Of a stretch of DNA of 64,000 bases, positions 24,625 through 35,840 are shown piece after piece. The position numbers were made by a program, and so were the translations under genes. Source of the DNA: Cryptomeria japonica (Eukaryota > Streptophyta > Pinopsida > Cupressales > Cupressaceae); assembly GCF_030272615.1 (NCBI RefSeq), contig NC_081406.1:116995847-117059846 (forward strand), in the 5' to 3' direction. Position 1 is the first letter of the stretch. The number at the start of each line of letters is the position of its first letter. The notes beneath the pieces were generated by a model. That model was given only the letters and a program-made list of their open reading frames with translations. It did no database searches and was not told the origin of the DNA.

Positions 24625-25900
24625 TTGGGAAAAATGTCAAATTTCTTTTTACAAGAGGAGGTTATTAAGCTGAAAGGATTTAAGATATATGAAAACCCCC
24701 TTAATGAAATTACCAACAATTCCTCTCCCAAAATTTCTCTCCCTAGAGAGGACATATTTATGCAAGAAGACATTTTTAACACTTCTCTCAACGATCTCCC
24801 TATTTGGGATGAACCATTAGAGCATGGCGTGGATTATTCTCTTAATATGTTTCTCTCTCATGAGAACACCTTGGAGAAAGAGGATAATCTTTTGGTAAAA
24901 GAAGTTGAAATGACTAAGAATTCTTTTGATAACATACCACCCTCTATTCATTTCAATAGCCTTCCTCCTAGAGATGAAGCATTAATTACATATGATAGTC
25001 TCTTTCCTATTGGTTGTCTTAATCACAAAGATATCTTAGAGAAAGAAGATGATGCTATTTCCCATAATTGTAATTCTATCTCTCCCAAAAATGAAGAGCC
25101 AAACAAAGATCAAATCAATAAAATTCATATTGTTGAGAAATAAAAAATTCTTCCTAATTATCATATAATGCCTTACACATATAACAATGAGGTGTCTGAT
25201 TTAGATGAGACCATTACAAATTGAAGCACAGTATACTTTCTTAGCTCCTAAAATCCTCTCTCCAATTCAAAAAAATACATCATCTCCTACTAAATAACTT
25301 CCTAAAGAAGAACTCTTAAAGGATGATTGGGGGTCCTTAGATTTCACACCTTCTTTTTCTAGAAAATCTAAGATGCTAGAATTTGATTCTCACAATGTTT
25401 CTCCTAAATCATGTCTAGAAATTGACTGGGCCTCTTTAAACTTCAATCCAATTCCACCTAAGAGAAAACCCCCTCTTTATCCCACACATGGATGCAATGG
25501 ACAAGTTTTAGGATGCATGCAACAAAGTCATGAAAGTCATGAGAAAACACACTTTTCTAGTGAAAAGCTAGGTTTCCAACCTCTTCCTTTGTCAACATCT
25601 GAGCCTTCTCCATTGTCTAGTGAATCCACAACTCCTCATTCCAATTTTGTGTTACATCAATAAAATTTTTTGTCTGACCTTCTCCATGCCAATTTAATTT
25701 CTCTCCTTTGCCCTAAAAGAAGAAGGAAACATAAACAACCTCTTGAAAATTCTTCTTTTTGCAAGTATCATCAAATTCATGGCCATTCTACTAATGAGTG
25801 TCAATATTTGAAAACAAAAATACAACATTATATTGATTCAGGCATAATAAAAATAACATCTAACCATGAATGGCATAATTATCCTGATAATTTCAAATAA
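24625..25900 (+). pseudogene. gag-like remnant with CxxxH zinc knuckle
   Basis: The first segment (24625-25143) is 172 acidic, Asn/Ser-rich codons without a known domain. A second (25373-25663) is Pro/Ser-rich. The third (25670-25900) contains CKYHQIHGHSTNECQYLK, the gag zinc knuckle style of Tat/Athila gypsy elements, preceded by the basic run KRRRKHK. The segments are separated by stops and at least one frame change. The protein would normally coat and package the RNA genome. No protease or polymerase follows, so the interior is probably a decayed or always non-autonomous gag-only design. Confidence 0.65.
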
Positions 25901-26114
25901 CATTCAAGTTCCTATTATGTTTCTCCTCACTATGTGACATTGTTAACCTACCTATTGGGGGCTCGTTGTCATTCATGGTGGTACAATTTCAAGTGTAATC
26001 ATATTTAGTGAGCAACATAATAGTCTATTCCTTCTTATCTCTATGCTTGGGGGGCAAGAATACTATCTTTTCTCTTCCTAAGGTTTCACTATTTTCACTA
26101 TGGATTGCATTATT

Positions 26115-26640
26115 CATAACTTGATGTCCTTTCCTTCACGCGAGCACATGTTTTTTCCTTTGTTAGAACCTATTATTTGCTTGAAATGATATGTCTTTTA
26201 TAAATGATCTCTCCTTAGAGAAGTTTTGTGATCCTTCATCTATCTCACTCTTTCTCTTTGAATATTACCTCTTCTTTTGTGTTGCATTTTTCATAACGCG
26301 ATGCCCTTTCTTGCATAGAGTTATCCTTCATGCGAGTACATGTGTGTCCCTTGTTAGGACCTATTCTTTATTTAAAATGGTACATATCTTATAAATAATA
26401 TCTCTTTAGAAGTTGTGTAATTATTCTTGTTGTCCTTACACTTGGGGGGCAATGATCTATCTCTCTCTCTTTCTCCTTTCTAAGGATCCACTTTTCCTTT
26501 GTTGAATAGTGTTTGCTTATGATTTGATGTCATTCCTTGGGTGAATCTATTGTTTTCTCAAGTTTCTATCTTATACAAGAGGTGCAAGTCCTTAGCTACA
26601 ACCTCTTCGTCACTTGGCAATGTACACTTATCATAAACTT
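26115..26640 (+). repeat. imperfect tandem repeats, about 176-225 bp period
   Basis: Three diverged units begin near 26115 (cataacttgatgtcctttcc), 26292 (cataacgcgatgccctttct) and 26516 (cttatgatttgatgtcattc). The first two share 'gcgagyacatgt' and 'aggacctatt'. They lie in the non-coding 3' half of the Tat-like element. Confidence 0.6.
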
Positions 26641-27079
26641 ACTCCTCAAATTGGCTCAAAAGTATGTCATCCTTCATCGAGAATCCCTTTCACCTAGAAA
26701 TAGGAGGAAGGTATGCATTCTTGTTATCCTTCCCTTCTTTTGGTAGAAGATATTATGTTTGTTCAAGATAGCTCCTCTTGGAGGTAGATGTCTTTTGAAC
26801 AAAGATCTCTTCTCCTCCAAGGATCCCTTTTACACTTGTTTCAAGATATCTCTTTTTCAACTATCTTATCCTTGCTTGAAGAGTATTCCCTCTCCAACTT
26901 GGATTTATGACATTGTTGCCTAAAGGATATCTCCTTGGTGATGAAAGTAAAGTATGCTTGTCTCTAGCTTCCTTAAGACATCAACATAGTGCTATGTTGA
27001 CATCTTAAGGAGGGGAACCCATATCCCTCCCTTTGTATCATATTGTAGTATACTTTTGCATATCATTTTCGCATGTCTT

Positions 27080-27440
27080 AAACAAGTTATTCATTCTCCA
27101 AACCAGAGTAAAAAAACTTTTAGAGCGAGATGCTTCACACCTAAAAATATACGCAACATGTTTGGTTACACATCATCGAAACCTAAGGAAAGACTCTTAC
27201 ACGGGATGACCTCGAAACTAGGGATGTATCTGTCTTAAATGGGGTGTTCATTCTCAAAACCACAGTAAAAAATCTTAGAGAGAGATGCTTCACACTTGAA
27301 ACCGGACACATCATTTGATTCACCACTTGGAATTTGCATTTACATTACATGTCTTAAACAGGTTGAAGCACACTAAAAAAAAGAGCAAAGACTCTTACAT
27401 GGGGTGCTATACACTTGAAACTAGACATCTCTTGCACACA
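27080..27440 (+). repeat. imperfect tandem repeats, about 120-155 bp period
   Basis: Units start near 27080, 27237 and 27358. They share 'gttcattctc.aaaccasagt', 'agagmgagatgcttcacac' and 'cttacayggg'. They are degenerate non-coding repeats in the same element interior. Confidence 0.6.
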
Positions 27441-27500
27441 CACATGAGGACGGGCATAACTAGCTAAAAACAACTAGACTATTCTTACTCTCCTCCCCAC

Positions 27501-27650
27501 ATGGATCAATTAGATAAAAAATCTAGGGGCGAGTTGTCCATTTCCTTTTCCCACCATGGATCACCTAGATAAAATCATCTAGGGGCGAGCAATCCATTCC
27601 CTCTCTCATCATTCTTCTCATGGATCACCTGGATAAACACATCTAGCGTG
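27501..27650 (+). repeat. three-unit tandem repeat, about 55-65 bp
   Basis: Units start at 27501, 27555 and 27620 with ATGGATCAMYTRGATAAA and continue 'atctaggggcgag' (third unit diverged). The distinct 'gatcacctagataaaatcatctag' core can partly self-pair. Confidence 0.7.
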
Positions 27651-28051
27651 TATTCATGCTCTCTCTTATTCCTCTCATGAACTCATAGTTTTTCTATTGA
27701 TAGTTCATGGATGATGCTTTCTTTGCTCTTTTATGTGACTACTTGTGCTTCTAAGATGGCATTTTCAAGAATGATATTAGTTGTTGAGGCATTTTGATAT
27801 TGAGGTCTCTTTAGCTAGTTGACTTGAGGTCTTGTTTGTTACTATTAGCTTTTGTTGTGTCTTTTTATGTGCCCTTGCATATGTTTGAGTGAGTTAAGAT
27901 CCTAATATTGGGATCTTTGTTCCTCACAATTAGTGATATCTTATATTCCTTGTGTTCTTGCTCCACATTACTCATCTTCTTCATCCCTCTTTCTTCTACT
28001 GTACCGTGAGTATTTGCATAAGTTGATACTCCCAATAAAGTGGTGGCTAAA

Positions 28052-29260
28052 TGTAACATCCTAAAATTGCACCCCTTACAATTTTGACCGCATTTCAGGC
28101 CCTCACCTTGTCGGTGTCATCCCCATGCTTGATTGAGACCCGTTTATGCCTCCCTTATGTAGCTAAACTTCATTTTTCTATCTTACAACTTGCATAGCCA
28201 CTTGTCCCTGGCCTAAATTAGTGTAGGACCAAGGCACCATGCCTTGGTCTCCACTAGGACCAGGGCGCCACACCCTGGTCCTCCCTAATCAGGACCTATT
28301 CAGGTCCCTAAGCCATATCTCAAATATGAGTGGGAAATTACTTCCCCATGTCGGTATATGTCAGAAAATTAAAAAATTGACAACAAACAAGTATATGAGG
28401 AGATTTTCCCCTCTCATTTACAATCAATCAATCATAAATTTAGTATAATAGATAGCATGACAAAGTGGATAAGGAAAAGAGACTACATTCAAGAATTCAA
28501 GCATTCATCATCAAGCATTCCTCAAGGCTGCATATTCTTCATCTATCCATTGAAGAAACATTACATAATTCATTTGCAAGCTTGTGTGTGTTAGGGTTTT
28601 GTCATGTCCATGCCATTTCATTCAATAAATGTGATTACATCTAAGAAGCAAAGCATCATCATCATCTATTGTAGATCTAAAGATATACCTTTCCATAATT
28701 TATTTCAAGCATTTGCAGTATTTATTTCAAGGTTGATTCCAAACCAGGGTTTGACTTAGGCAAACCCCTATTCCCAACCCCTTTCTTCTTCTTTCTATGT
28801 GTAGGAAGCAGGTGTGCAGTTGTACTTATGGAATTAAGATTTATTTATAGAGACAAAAAACTCCTTTTCGATGCGTGGAAAGTTCAAAGGACCAAGTTGG
28901 GGGCGACCTGGTCCGAACACATGATCCCTGCAACTTTTTGTAGATTTCGCAAAGAAGCTCCAAATCATCTCAAACTTCTCAGATCCAGGTGCATGACGAA
29001 ATCCCAAATTTGTAGCTCACTGTTTCCACTTATTTTGTCTTTAATTTCAACACTTTACTTATTCAACTTACAAAAGAAGGTCAAACACATTCCAAACATC
29101 AATCAATCTACTTAGTATTCAGTCTTTGCATCATTTAGGATTGGATCTACTAGACTCATCCCCCTCTTTTGAATGTAAAGTTCTCCAAGTGAAAATTGAG
29201 CTTAGTGAATTCTCCTTTCCAAGTGGTGAATTTGCTAAGCCACTAGTTTTCCACTTTACA
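28052..29260 (+). repeat. 3' LTR of the Tat-like element
   Basis: This uninterrupted 1209-bp LTR is preceded by the purine-rich tract aaagtggtggctaaa (28037-28051). It starts TGTAACATCC, ends CACTTTACA and is followed by the AGGGT target duplication. ORFs 28828-29115 and 29126-29353 have counterparts in the 5' LTR and are not treated as genes. Confidence 0.92.
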
Positions 29261-29265
29261 AGGGT

Positions 29266-30166
29266 AGAGGACAAGGTAAATAAGGAGAATCCAACACAAT
29301 ATATAGTAACAATTACAATTGAAGCACACGATGCAAAAAATAGGGATGCATGATAAAAGTGGTAGAAATAACAAAGATATGAAAAGATAATTTAATTACA
29401 TTGTGGTAATTTATTTATGCTAAAATTAGGTTATATGTGAGCCATGTAGCTTAGGGAAAATATCTTGTAGCCATTGAAGCACTTTACTTTTTTAATGTAT
29501 GTTGTAATGATCTACAAAAAGAAAAAAAAAAAAACGTTAATTGTTCTTTACTATATAAGTAGGGGAAATGGCCCCTAACCCTTTCAAAACATAAGTAAAG
29601 TTAAACATAAAGAGCATAACGTTGTCATCATATAAAAGGATAGCCACTAGGCTAGACAAAATAACTAAGTAATAAAGGATAACAAAATAACATACTAGAG
29701 GACAACTATTAAAGATAACTGCAATCTCATCCTAATCTACAACTCCTATGGACATGTTCTTCTTTTTCTCCTTCTTAGTGGTACCCTCTACCTTAATATC
29801 CCTTTGCTTCTTATTTCTCTTATTCAACTTTGATTGAACAATAACCACTCCAACAAATTTTCTCATTAGCCCATCGATTACTTTGATAAGCTAGTTCATT
29901 GTAGTATTCATTATTATCACTCTATATTAGTATAGTTTTAAATTATCATACATATTATCCAATTTTTTTTTAATAATTTCAACACTCGACACTATCATTT
30001 TGTTAACTATTGAATTCTCCTACTTTTCTTTTTTCTATATTCATATAGTTTAGCTGCTGGTTTTTCCCTTAAGCTAGACTACATCATTTTATGAGCACTC
30101 ATAATTTTATTTTACTTTCTAGTTATTTGTATTTATCTTGTGATAATTAAATCTATTATAATATTT
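29266..30166. other. AT-rich DNA with a possible LINE ORF3 remnant
   Basis: Between the Tat-like element and the 30.2-kb insertion. An A-rich run lies at 29515-29535. On the minus strand, 29570-30050 reads as a much-broken frame with composition like the LINE ORF3 C-terminal region (heptad-like and Lys/Glu-rich pieces), but stops are frequent. Nothing else is recognised. Confidence 0.35.
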
Positions 30167-30184
30167 TATTTTAATATTATTGTT

Positions 30185-31647
30185 TTGATTGAAGGGGGAA
30201 AATAGGTTTTAAGGGGACCAAAAACTCCGTACAACAAGTTTTGAAGGGACCTGAAACCCTCAGATTTTTTACGGATCCCAAACCAATAAAGGAACATTGC
30301 AAAAAGATACATCAAAGAGATAAAGTAGCCTAGCCACAACCAAACAACATAGGTCAAACATTACAGAACTGGTGGCGAAAAGAAGGTTAAAGCTACCCCA
30401 AAAGACTTTACATAAACATGAACATAGGGGACAAGGCTTCCTCAGCCAGAATCATGGGTTTTATCTAGGGTCCCACAACCACATCCTTGAGATTTAACCC
30501 TACTACAAACAACATGCATATAACAAAACTCACTTCGCTAGCTTCCTCACAGCTAAAGAACAGGGATTCAACGATCCCTCAACAGTAGATCCAGGCATGT
30601 CTAGCCTTAAGGGTGGGTTTTACAAGGATCCCACAACCACCAACAATGAGTTTTTGATTATCTCTAGCAAAATCCATCTTCACCTCCATAGAAGACAGAG
30701 CCACCTCAATAAGAAAAGCCAGAAAAAACCAAAGCTTCTAGGTGAGGGCCAACCAAAAAATAAAACTTGCAAAACCACAATTGAAGTTGAGAAGGAAACC
30801 CTGCACTAAATCAATAGAAAAGTCCATCGGACATAGAAATCTCTGTTTGAGATCACAAAAGACTAATGAAAAAATAGATCCACCCTTACCAACAACAAAG
30901 CCTCCATAAGAAGCAAAAATCCCTTTACAACACCTCAAGAAATATGCAATAAAGCACATACAAAAGGGGAAAAGAACAAAAGCCTCTACATTGGACGAAG
31001 TAGAGACCATCAAAACAAGAAAAAGGATGGGGAAGAAGGGCACAGGAAGCACCTAGTCCACACCCACCAACAGATGCAAAGGCTAGGAACCCAACGAAAC
31101 CACCACCACTCCAAAAGAGAGTAGATCCACCATAGCATCAACACCATCACCCACAAAAACCCTAGACTAAGAGCCAAGATCAGTCGCCTCGTGCTTTCCC
31201 ACCAAAACCGCACACTAACTCCGCCACAACACCAACCTCCCAAGCCGCACACCGAACCAACAACCACAAAGAAAGACTGAAGTCCGATCGTATCACCAGC
31301 AAGGAACAAGTGTAGGACAGAGCCACGAGGCTTAGCAAAAACTCCACCGCCATCCCCATCTGCATAACCATCACTATCGCCTCTCTCTCTAGAAGCATAA
31401 CGAACTTCACAGAAAACCCAATACGTAGCCATGAACGCGGATGGAAAGGAGAAAAGGGGCTACACAGGCCAGAGTACAACAAACCCCGACAATTGCCACA
31501 CAAAGAAGACTGCTAGCGACCTCCAGTCGTCATCATCTTCACCTTCACCGTCGTCCTCTGCATCCTCCCCTACAACGTCACGACCTCCCAGAACCCTAGT
31601 GCCTCTCCCACACTTTCTCCTGCTCTTGTTGTCCGTTCCGTGTTGCC
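30185..31647 (-). mobile_element. 1.46-kb non-LTR retrotransposon-derived insertion
   Basis: A perfect 18-bp duplication, tattttaatattattgtt, flanks the unit (30167-30184 and 31648-31665). The 3' end is at the left. On the minus strand it ends ...TTAAAACCTATTTTCCCCC plus TTCAATCAAAA, resembling the ends of the LINE copies at 10.7 and 47.1 kb. The opposite end (31430-31647) is GC-rich and reads like a 5' leader (Gly/Trp/Val-rich open frames without motifs). No RT, RNase H or clear ORF3 was found. It may be an internally deleted LINE or a non-autonomous derivative. Confidence 0.7.
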
Positions 31648-31665
31648 TATTTTAATATTATTGTT

Positions 31666-32025
31666 AAAATAGTTTTATTCAATCTTTTTCTTATACTAGG
31701 TTTTGGATAGTTTTAGTTTATTGTTAGATCTTAATAAATAAAATATAATAATAAAATAATATATTAAAAACTATTTATTTTTGGAAAATAATTTCTTTGA
31801 GGGATATCCTATTGCAAAATCTCATGTCATTATGACTTTATTTGATCATGAAAAAGGTGATCTAAAATAATAATTATGTCTAATGGAATCTTTCTATGTG
31901 GTTTGGAGGGGAAATTAGACCATGTAGAATGTTTGACTAACACAAATACATGCCAATAATATTATCTAAAATGAACACAATCTAATTATTTGTGCTACAA
32001 GTTTTGGGAATGTTCTAATTGATTA
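31666..32025. other. AT-rich intergenic DNA
   Basis: No open frame, repeat partner or RNA gene was recognised between the two LINE-derived fragments. Confidence 0.5.
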
Positions 32026-32760
32026 AAGAAGAATAGGCCCAAAGCTTTTACATATCCGCTAAATAGCAAGCACAGGGTGCATGGGCAGCCAAAAAAATAA
32101 ACCCAAAACAACTAGAATAGAACCGACAGACAACTAGAATAGAACCACTACACATAAATACAATAAAAAATTAAACAACCAACCATCCACCATAGACACA
32201 AAGGAATGACCTGCTGAGTGGGGTCACTATCATCTTTCCATTCATGGCATAACAATTTAACTTTATCAGCAAAGGACAAATTTTTGTTTGAATCTTTCCT
32301 TGAGGACTTAGCCATAGAATTTGGAGTATCCTTAATAGTGGAGGTGAGGGGATCTGATGTTGTAGTAGGAGAATCCAGATGCTGCTTGATCTTCGCCTTC
32401 TTTCAATCTCCTCCTAAATGGCGTGTAGAGAGGTAGAATTCTTCATAGCCATTTCCTTGCTTAGCAGTCATCTCCTCAACTTTCCATTTTAGTGCCTCAT
32501 GGGTTTCCTTCAACTCTTCCATGTCTTTCCTCTCATCCCTCAGATTGATCTCTTTGAGTTTCTCCTCCATAGTCTCCTAATTTCTAGTTTCCCCACAATG
32601 TCGTTGGTTGCCATCCAAACCCTTTCATCTTTTTCTTCCATAGCCCAATTGTTACTATGAGCCTCCACCTCTGCCACCACTTCCAATTTGTTGATCTTCT
32701 TCTTGGCTACATTTAGGTGGGAAAACATACCAAGCAATACCATTTGTAAATAATTGGAAA
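32026..32760 (-). pseudogene. LINE 3' fragment with ORF3-like coiled-coil tail
   Basis: On the minus strand a frame from 32743 reads VAKKKINKLEVVAEVEAHSN and WMATNDIVGKLEIRRL. Across stops it continues with MEELKETHEALKWKVEEM, then a Ser/Thr-Pro segment. This heptad-rich character matches the C-terminal part of ORF3 in the other LINE copies. The left end on minus (GGGCCTATTCTTCTTTAATC) is LINE 3'-end-like. No target duplication was found. The plus-strand ORF 32218-32436 is antisense. Confidence 0.5.
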
Positions 32761-33350
32761 CAAATAAGCAAACATGTAGACAATGTCCTAGATATTGATG
32801 TAGGAATTAAAATAACAAATCCTCAAATTGTATAAATGAATGTATCTTAAATCTTCTTATTAGATGATTTTTAAGATGATCAAAATGAAATAGAATTAAT
32901 CCTTAAATATAACTTTAAATATGTTAAATGACAAATGCCAAGTTTTGAAATAGCACTTCTTTACTTTTGAAATTGAAATATAAAAGCTTATTGACCATTT
33001 TTATTATTATAAATAATACAATCAATCTAAATTACTTGTACAAATTATGAATCTCATCTTAATTAAAAAAAAAATTAAAATAAAACAATAAAACAGATCC
33101 AAAGAAAAAAAGTACAAATAGAATTCATATTATATGTCTTGTTTCGACATAAACCAAATAGTTTATAGAGATATCATTACATAGAAAAATAGCCAAAACA
33201 AAATGATTCCCCAAAGAATTGAAAAAATGCAGAGCATGGAATTTTCACCATTACAAGAGTTATATGTTGGGTTTAACTGTTGACATATATTCAGTCTAAT
33301 CCGATGCCAGTTTTCCGGCAGCGAAGTTAGAGAAGATGTTGGCGTGATGC

Positions 33351-35448
33351 TTATGAACTTGGCAGCATCTCCTTGATTTCTTTGAGACGAGCAACAACTT
33401 CTTTCATGATTGGTCTCGAGTCCGTTTCTATTGCAAGGCATTCAAAGGCCAATTCGGCAACTGCAGCAACCGTGACCTTCACCTCCTGATTTCTTTCAAA
33501 CTTCAAACCTGGATCGACCAATTCATCCAAAACACCTCTTCTGATCTTATCCTTGGCCATATTAGCAAGGCTGATTTCATTTCTATTTCGCTTATTATCC
33601 ACCGCTACTTTGGCAGAGATGATCTCCATCAAAACAACTCCCAAGCTGTAGACATCAGACTTGTCAGTGAGCTGAAAGCATTGATGGTACTCTGGGTCAA
33701 CATACCCGGGCGTACCGTGCGGAGCAAGTGTAGCGTGTAAGAAATTCACGGGCACCAATCTGGAAAACCCAAAATCTGAAACTTTTGCTCTGAAATTTTC
33801 GTCGAGAAAAATGTGACTGGACTTAACATGTCCGTGAAATATGGGCGGATTGATGTTGTGGAGATACGCCAAGGCCTCAGCAGTTTCTATGGCAATATTT
33901 AAACGAGCTAACCAAGGCAAACCTGTGGGGGTTCTTTGGCTATCATGAATGTGATCAGACAAGGTCCCATTTGGCACGAATTCGTAAACAAGCAGTGTTA
34001 TTGGACTCTGCGGGGGCGTACAGCCATAGAGACGAACAAGGTTTGGATGGCACAGAGATGACAATATTTGTACTTCGTTCATAAATTGTTCACCTGTTCC
34101 GGAGCTTTTCTGATGAAGCCTCCTCACTGCTACAGCTCGTCCGTCCGCAAGTTTACCCAGGTATACCGCGCCAAACCCTCCAACTCCAAGTTCGTTCTTC
34201 TCGTCGAAGAAATTTGTCGCCTGCTGAAGTTCTTGATAGGGAAATATGGACAAACTGCCAATCTTTTGAGCTGCTTCCATCTCGCTTCGCTGGCGGGTAT
34301 GAGGCTGTTTTCTTCTCCTCATATACAAAATACAAAGCACCGCTACTGCTGCCATCAGCGCCACGCCTCCAACGGAGCCGCCTGTATTAGAATGGTAGAA
34401 ATAATGTCATAAATGAAATTTTCTTTTTGCAATTGTGATACCCAAACATTTTTAGCTTTGCTACAGTATAAATCATGGTAACTGAAGAGGAAGGGATGAT
34501 TACCTAGCGCAATAGCAGTCTTATTAGCAGTATTAGAACCACCTGGATGGTCTGAATTATAAATAATGGCAGAGATAACTTTGTTAGTACTATGGTTGGG
34601 AATATTGAAAAATAATTATTTCCATAGACATAAAAGTTTGACGCTTTTTATTTATCTGCCAATTAAATAGAGGAGGAGTTACGACTTTTACCAGGGCTCC
34701 CCAATTCGCATCTCAATTGCGTCGGATTACTGCTGTCATAAATGCAAAGCGCTTTCTTTGACTCGCAATGCTCACAACCTTTGCTGAAATTCCATTTTAT
34801 TTTGAACCCATTCTTTATATCTTCATCTGACGGTCGATTAGTTGTGTCAATTTTTTTTACAGGTAGAAGCACCAATGATTTACAAAATGCAGGCAATTTC
34901 GAGTCTGAACTGGAAGAATAGTACCAACTCTTGTTACACTCTAAAGAATGCGCTATAGTGGACAAATACTCCCCGTTCTCTTCTGCGCACTCTCCCCATA
35001 GACTTAAATTCGTGTATTCATCGTAAATGTGAAACTGAGGGCTAGACCAGAATTCCGTTGTATGGTTACTGTTCGACGGGTTGCATGAATTTCCCCACAT
35101 ATTTATCTCAACTATTGTCATCGGATTGATAGGAAAATCTTTCCGGTGTTCAACAGGTTCCAGCAGATAGTATTGGTAGCCATTGATGTTAATTAATGGC
35201 ATATTCACTTTATGATCACAGTCAAGCTGAAGAGCAGGGTCACCACAGCCGCTGTTCTGTGCTCCGAAGGGATATTCGAATAAATGACTCCCGCATTCGA
35301 AGGATTGTGGACAAGCTGAAGATGAAGGAGCGAGGCATGACATGAATATTGTGAAGATAAAAAAGAGGAAGCGCAGTGGGTATACAGGGGGTATATTGAA
35401 AGGCTGAGAATCGCAAATATGAAGAGGTAGTCCTTCCATTTTCATCAT
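33351..35448 (-). CDS. LRK10-like/WAK-like receptor kinase, predicted pseudokinase
   Basis: Three exons are inferred: 35448-34692, 34551-34504 and 34381-33351. Introns have GT-AG ends and phase 1, giving 611 codons without a stop. Residues about 26-45 are a signal peptide. A GUB_WAK-type Cys-rich domain follows (CGSHLFEYPFG, CGDPALQLDC), then a second Cys-rich region (GCEHCESKKALC). The transmembrane segment is near 270-290 and the kinase domain runs from about 325. The protein would sit in the plasma membrane. Glycine loop LGVGGFG and DFG remain. The VAVK Lys is Arg (VAVRR, about 355), HRD is HGH (about 453) and the catalytic-loop Asn is His (about 458), so catalysis is unlikely. Relative to the paralogue at 41-43 kb, a small deletion near 33360 shifts the frame and removes about 20 C-terminal residues. 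A signalling-scaffold role is inference. Confidence 0.9.
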
Positions 35449-35840
35449 AGTTTATAACAGTGAGAAGAAAACAACGAGAAATGAAGCAAAGAGGGGACCA
35501 TGATTAGCAATTAAATAGCAGAGAAAGATATGCGAGAGAAGGCCGAGAAACAATCAACCAAGATACCGGATTCTATACGCCAATTTGACTGGACTTCGTT
35601 ACGAGTAGGGGTGAATACTACGCAGTTGAACTAGTCAATTAACATTTCAGTCGTGCATTTGCTAGATTCCACGCGTTCCCTTCGACGCATGACCAAATAA
35701 ACGTTTGAATTCCGTGTTTCTTTTAGTTTGAAAGTTAACGTAATTTCACGAAGAGTCGAAGGTTGAAGATCTTATGTTGGGGGGATATTTTTCTGAAAAT
35801 CATTCCACTAATAAGGAAATTGCAGCGAAATGCTGGAAGC
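35449..35840 (-). promoter_or_regulatory. 5' flank conserved with the paralogous kinase gene
   Basis: The sequence upstream of the ATG aligns by eye with 43356-43790. Shared blocks are aacagtgagaagaaa, caatttgact, attccacgcgtt, gagttccgcg/aattccgtg and atcattcyactar. The duplication therefore carried about 400 bp of promoter and 5' UTR. No TATA box was fixed with confidence. Confidence 0.5.

Larger units (their letters stand above)
14236..29260 (+). mobile_element. large Tat/Athila-like non-autonomous gypsy element
   Basis: LTRs at the two ends start TGTARCATCCTAAAATT and end CACTTTACA. The target duplication AGGGT is present at 14231-14235 and 29261-29265. The 5' LTR is interrupted by the chromovirus at 14601-22477. 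A primer-site-like sequence follows the 5' LTR at 23332 and a purine tract precedes the 3' LTR, so the element reads on the plus strand. Without the nested insert and its duplicated 5 bp it is about 7.1 kb. The 4.7-kb interior holds a gag-like remnant with a zinc knuckle but no protease, RT or integrase, so it is LARD-like and depended on another element. Assignment to Tat/Athila rests on the zinc knuckle type, the primer site style and the interior organisation. Confidence 0.88.

Noticed and set aside
27501-27650. Possible CRISPR-like array
   Set aside because: Only three imperfect units inside a plant retrotransposon; repeats are diverged and spacers are related to one another.
31010-31655. 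Gly/Trp/Val-rich minus frames and a Ser/Pro-rich plus frame
   Set aside because: Overlapping frames in GC-rich leader-like DNA; none has a recognisable domain.
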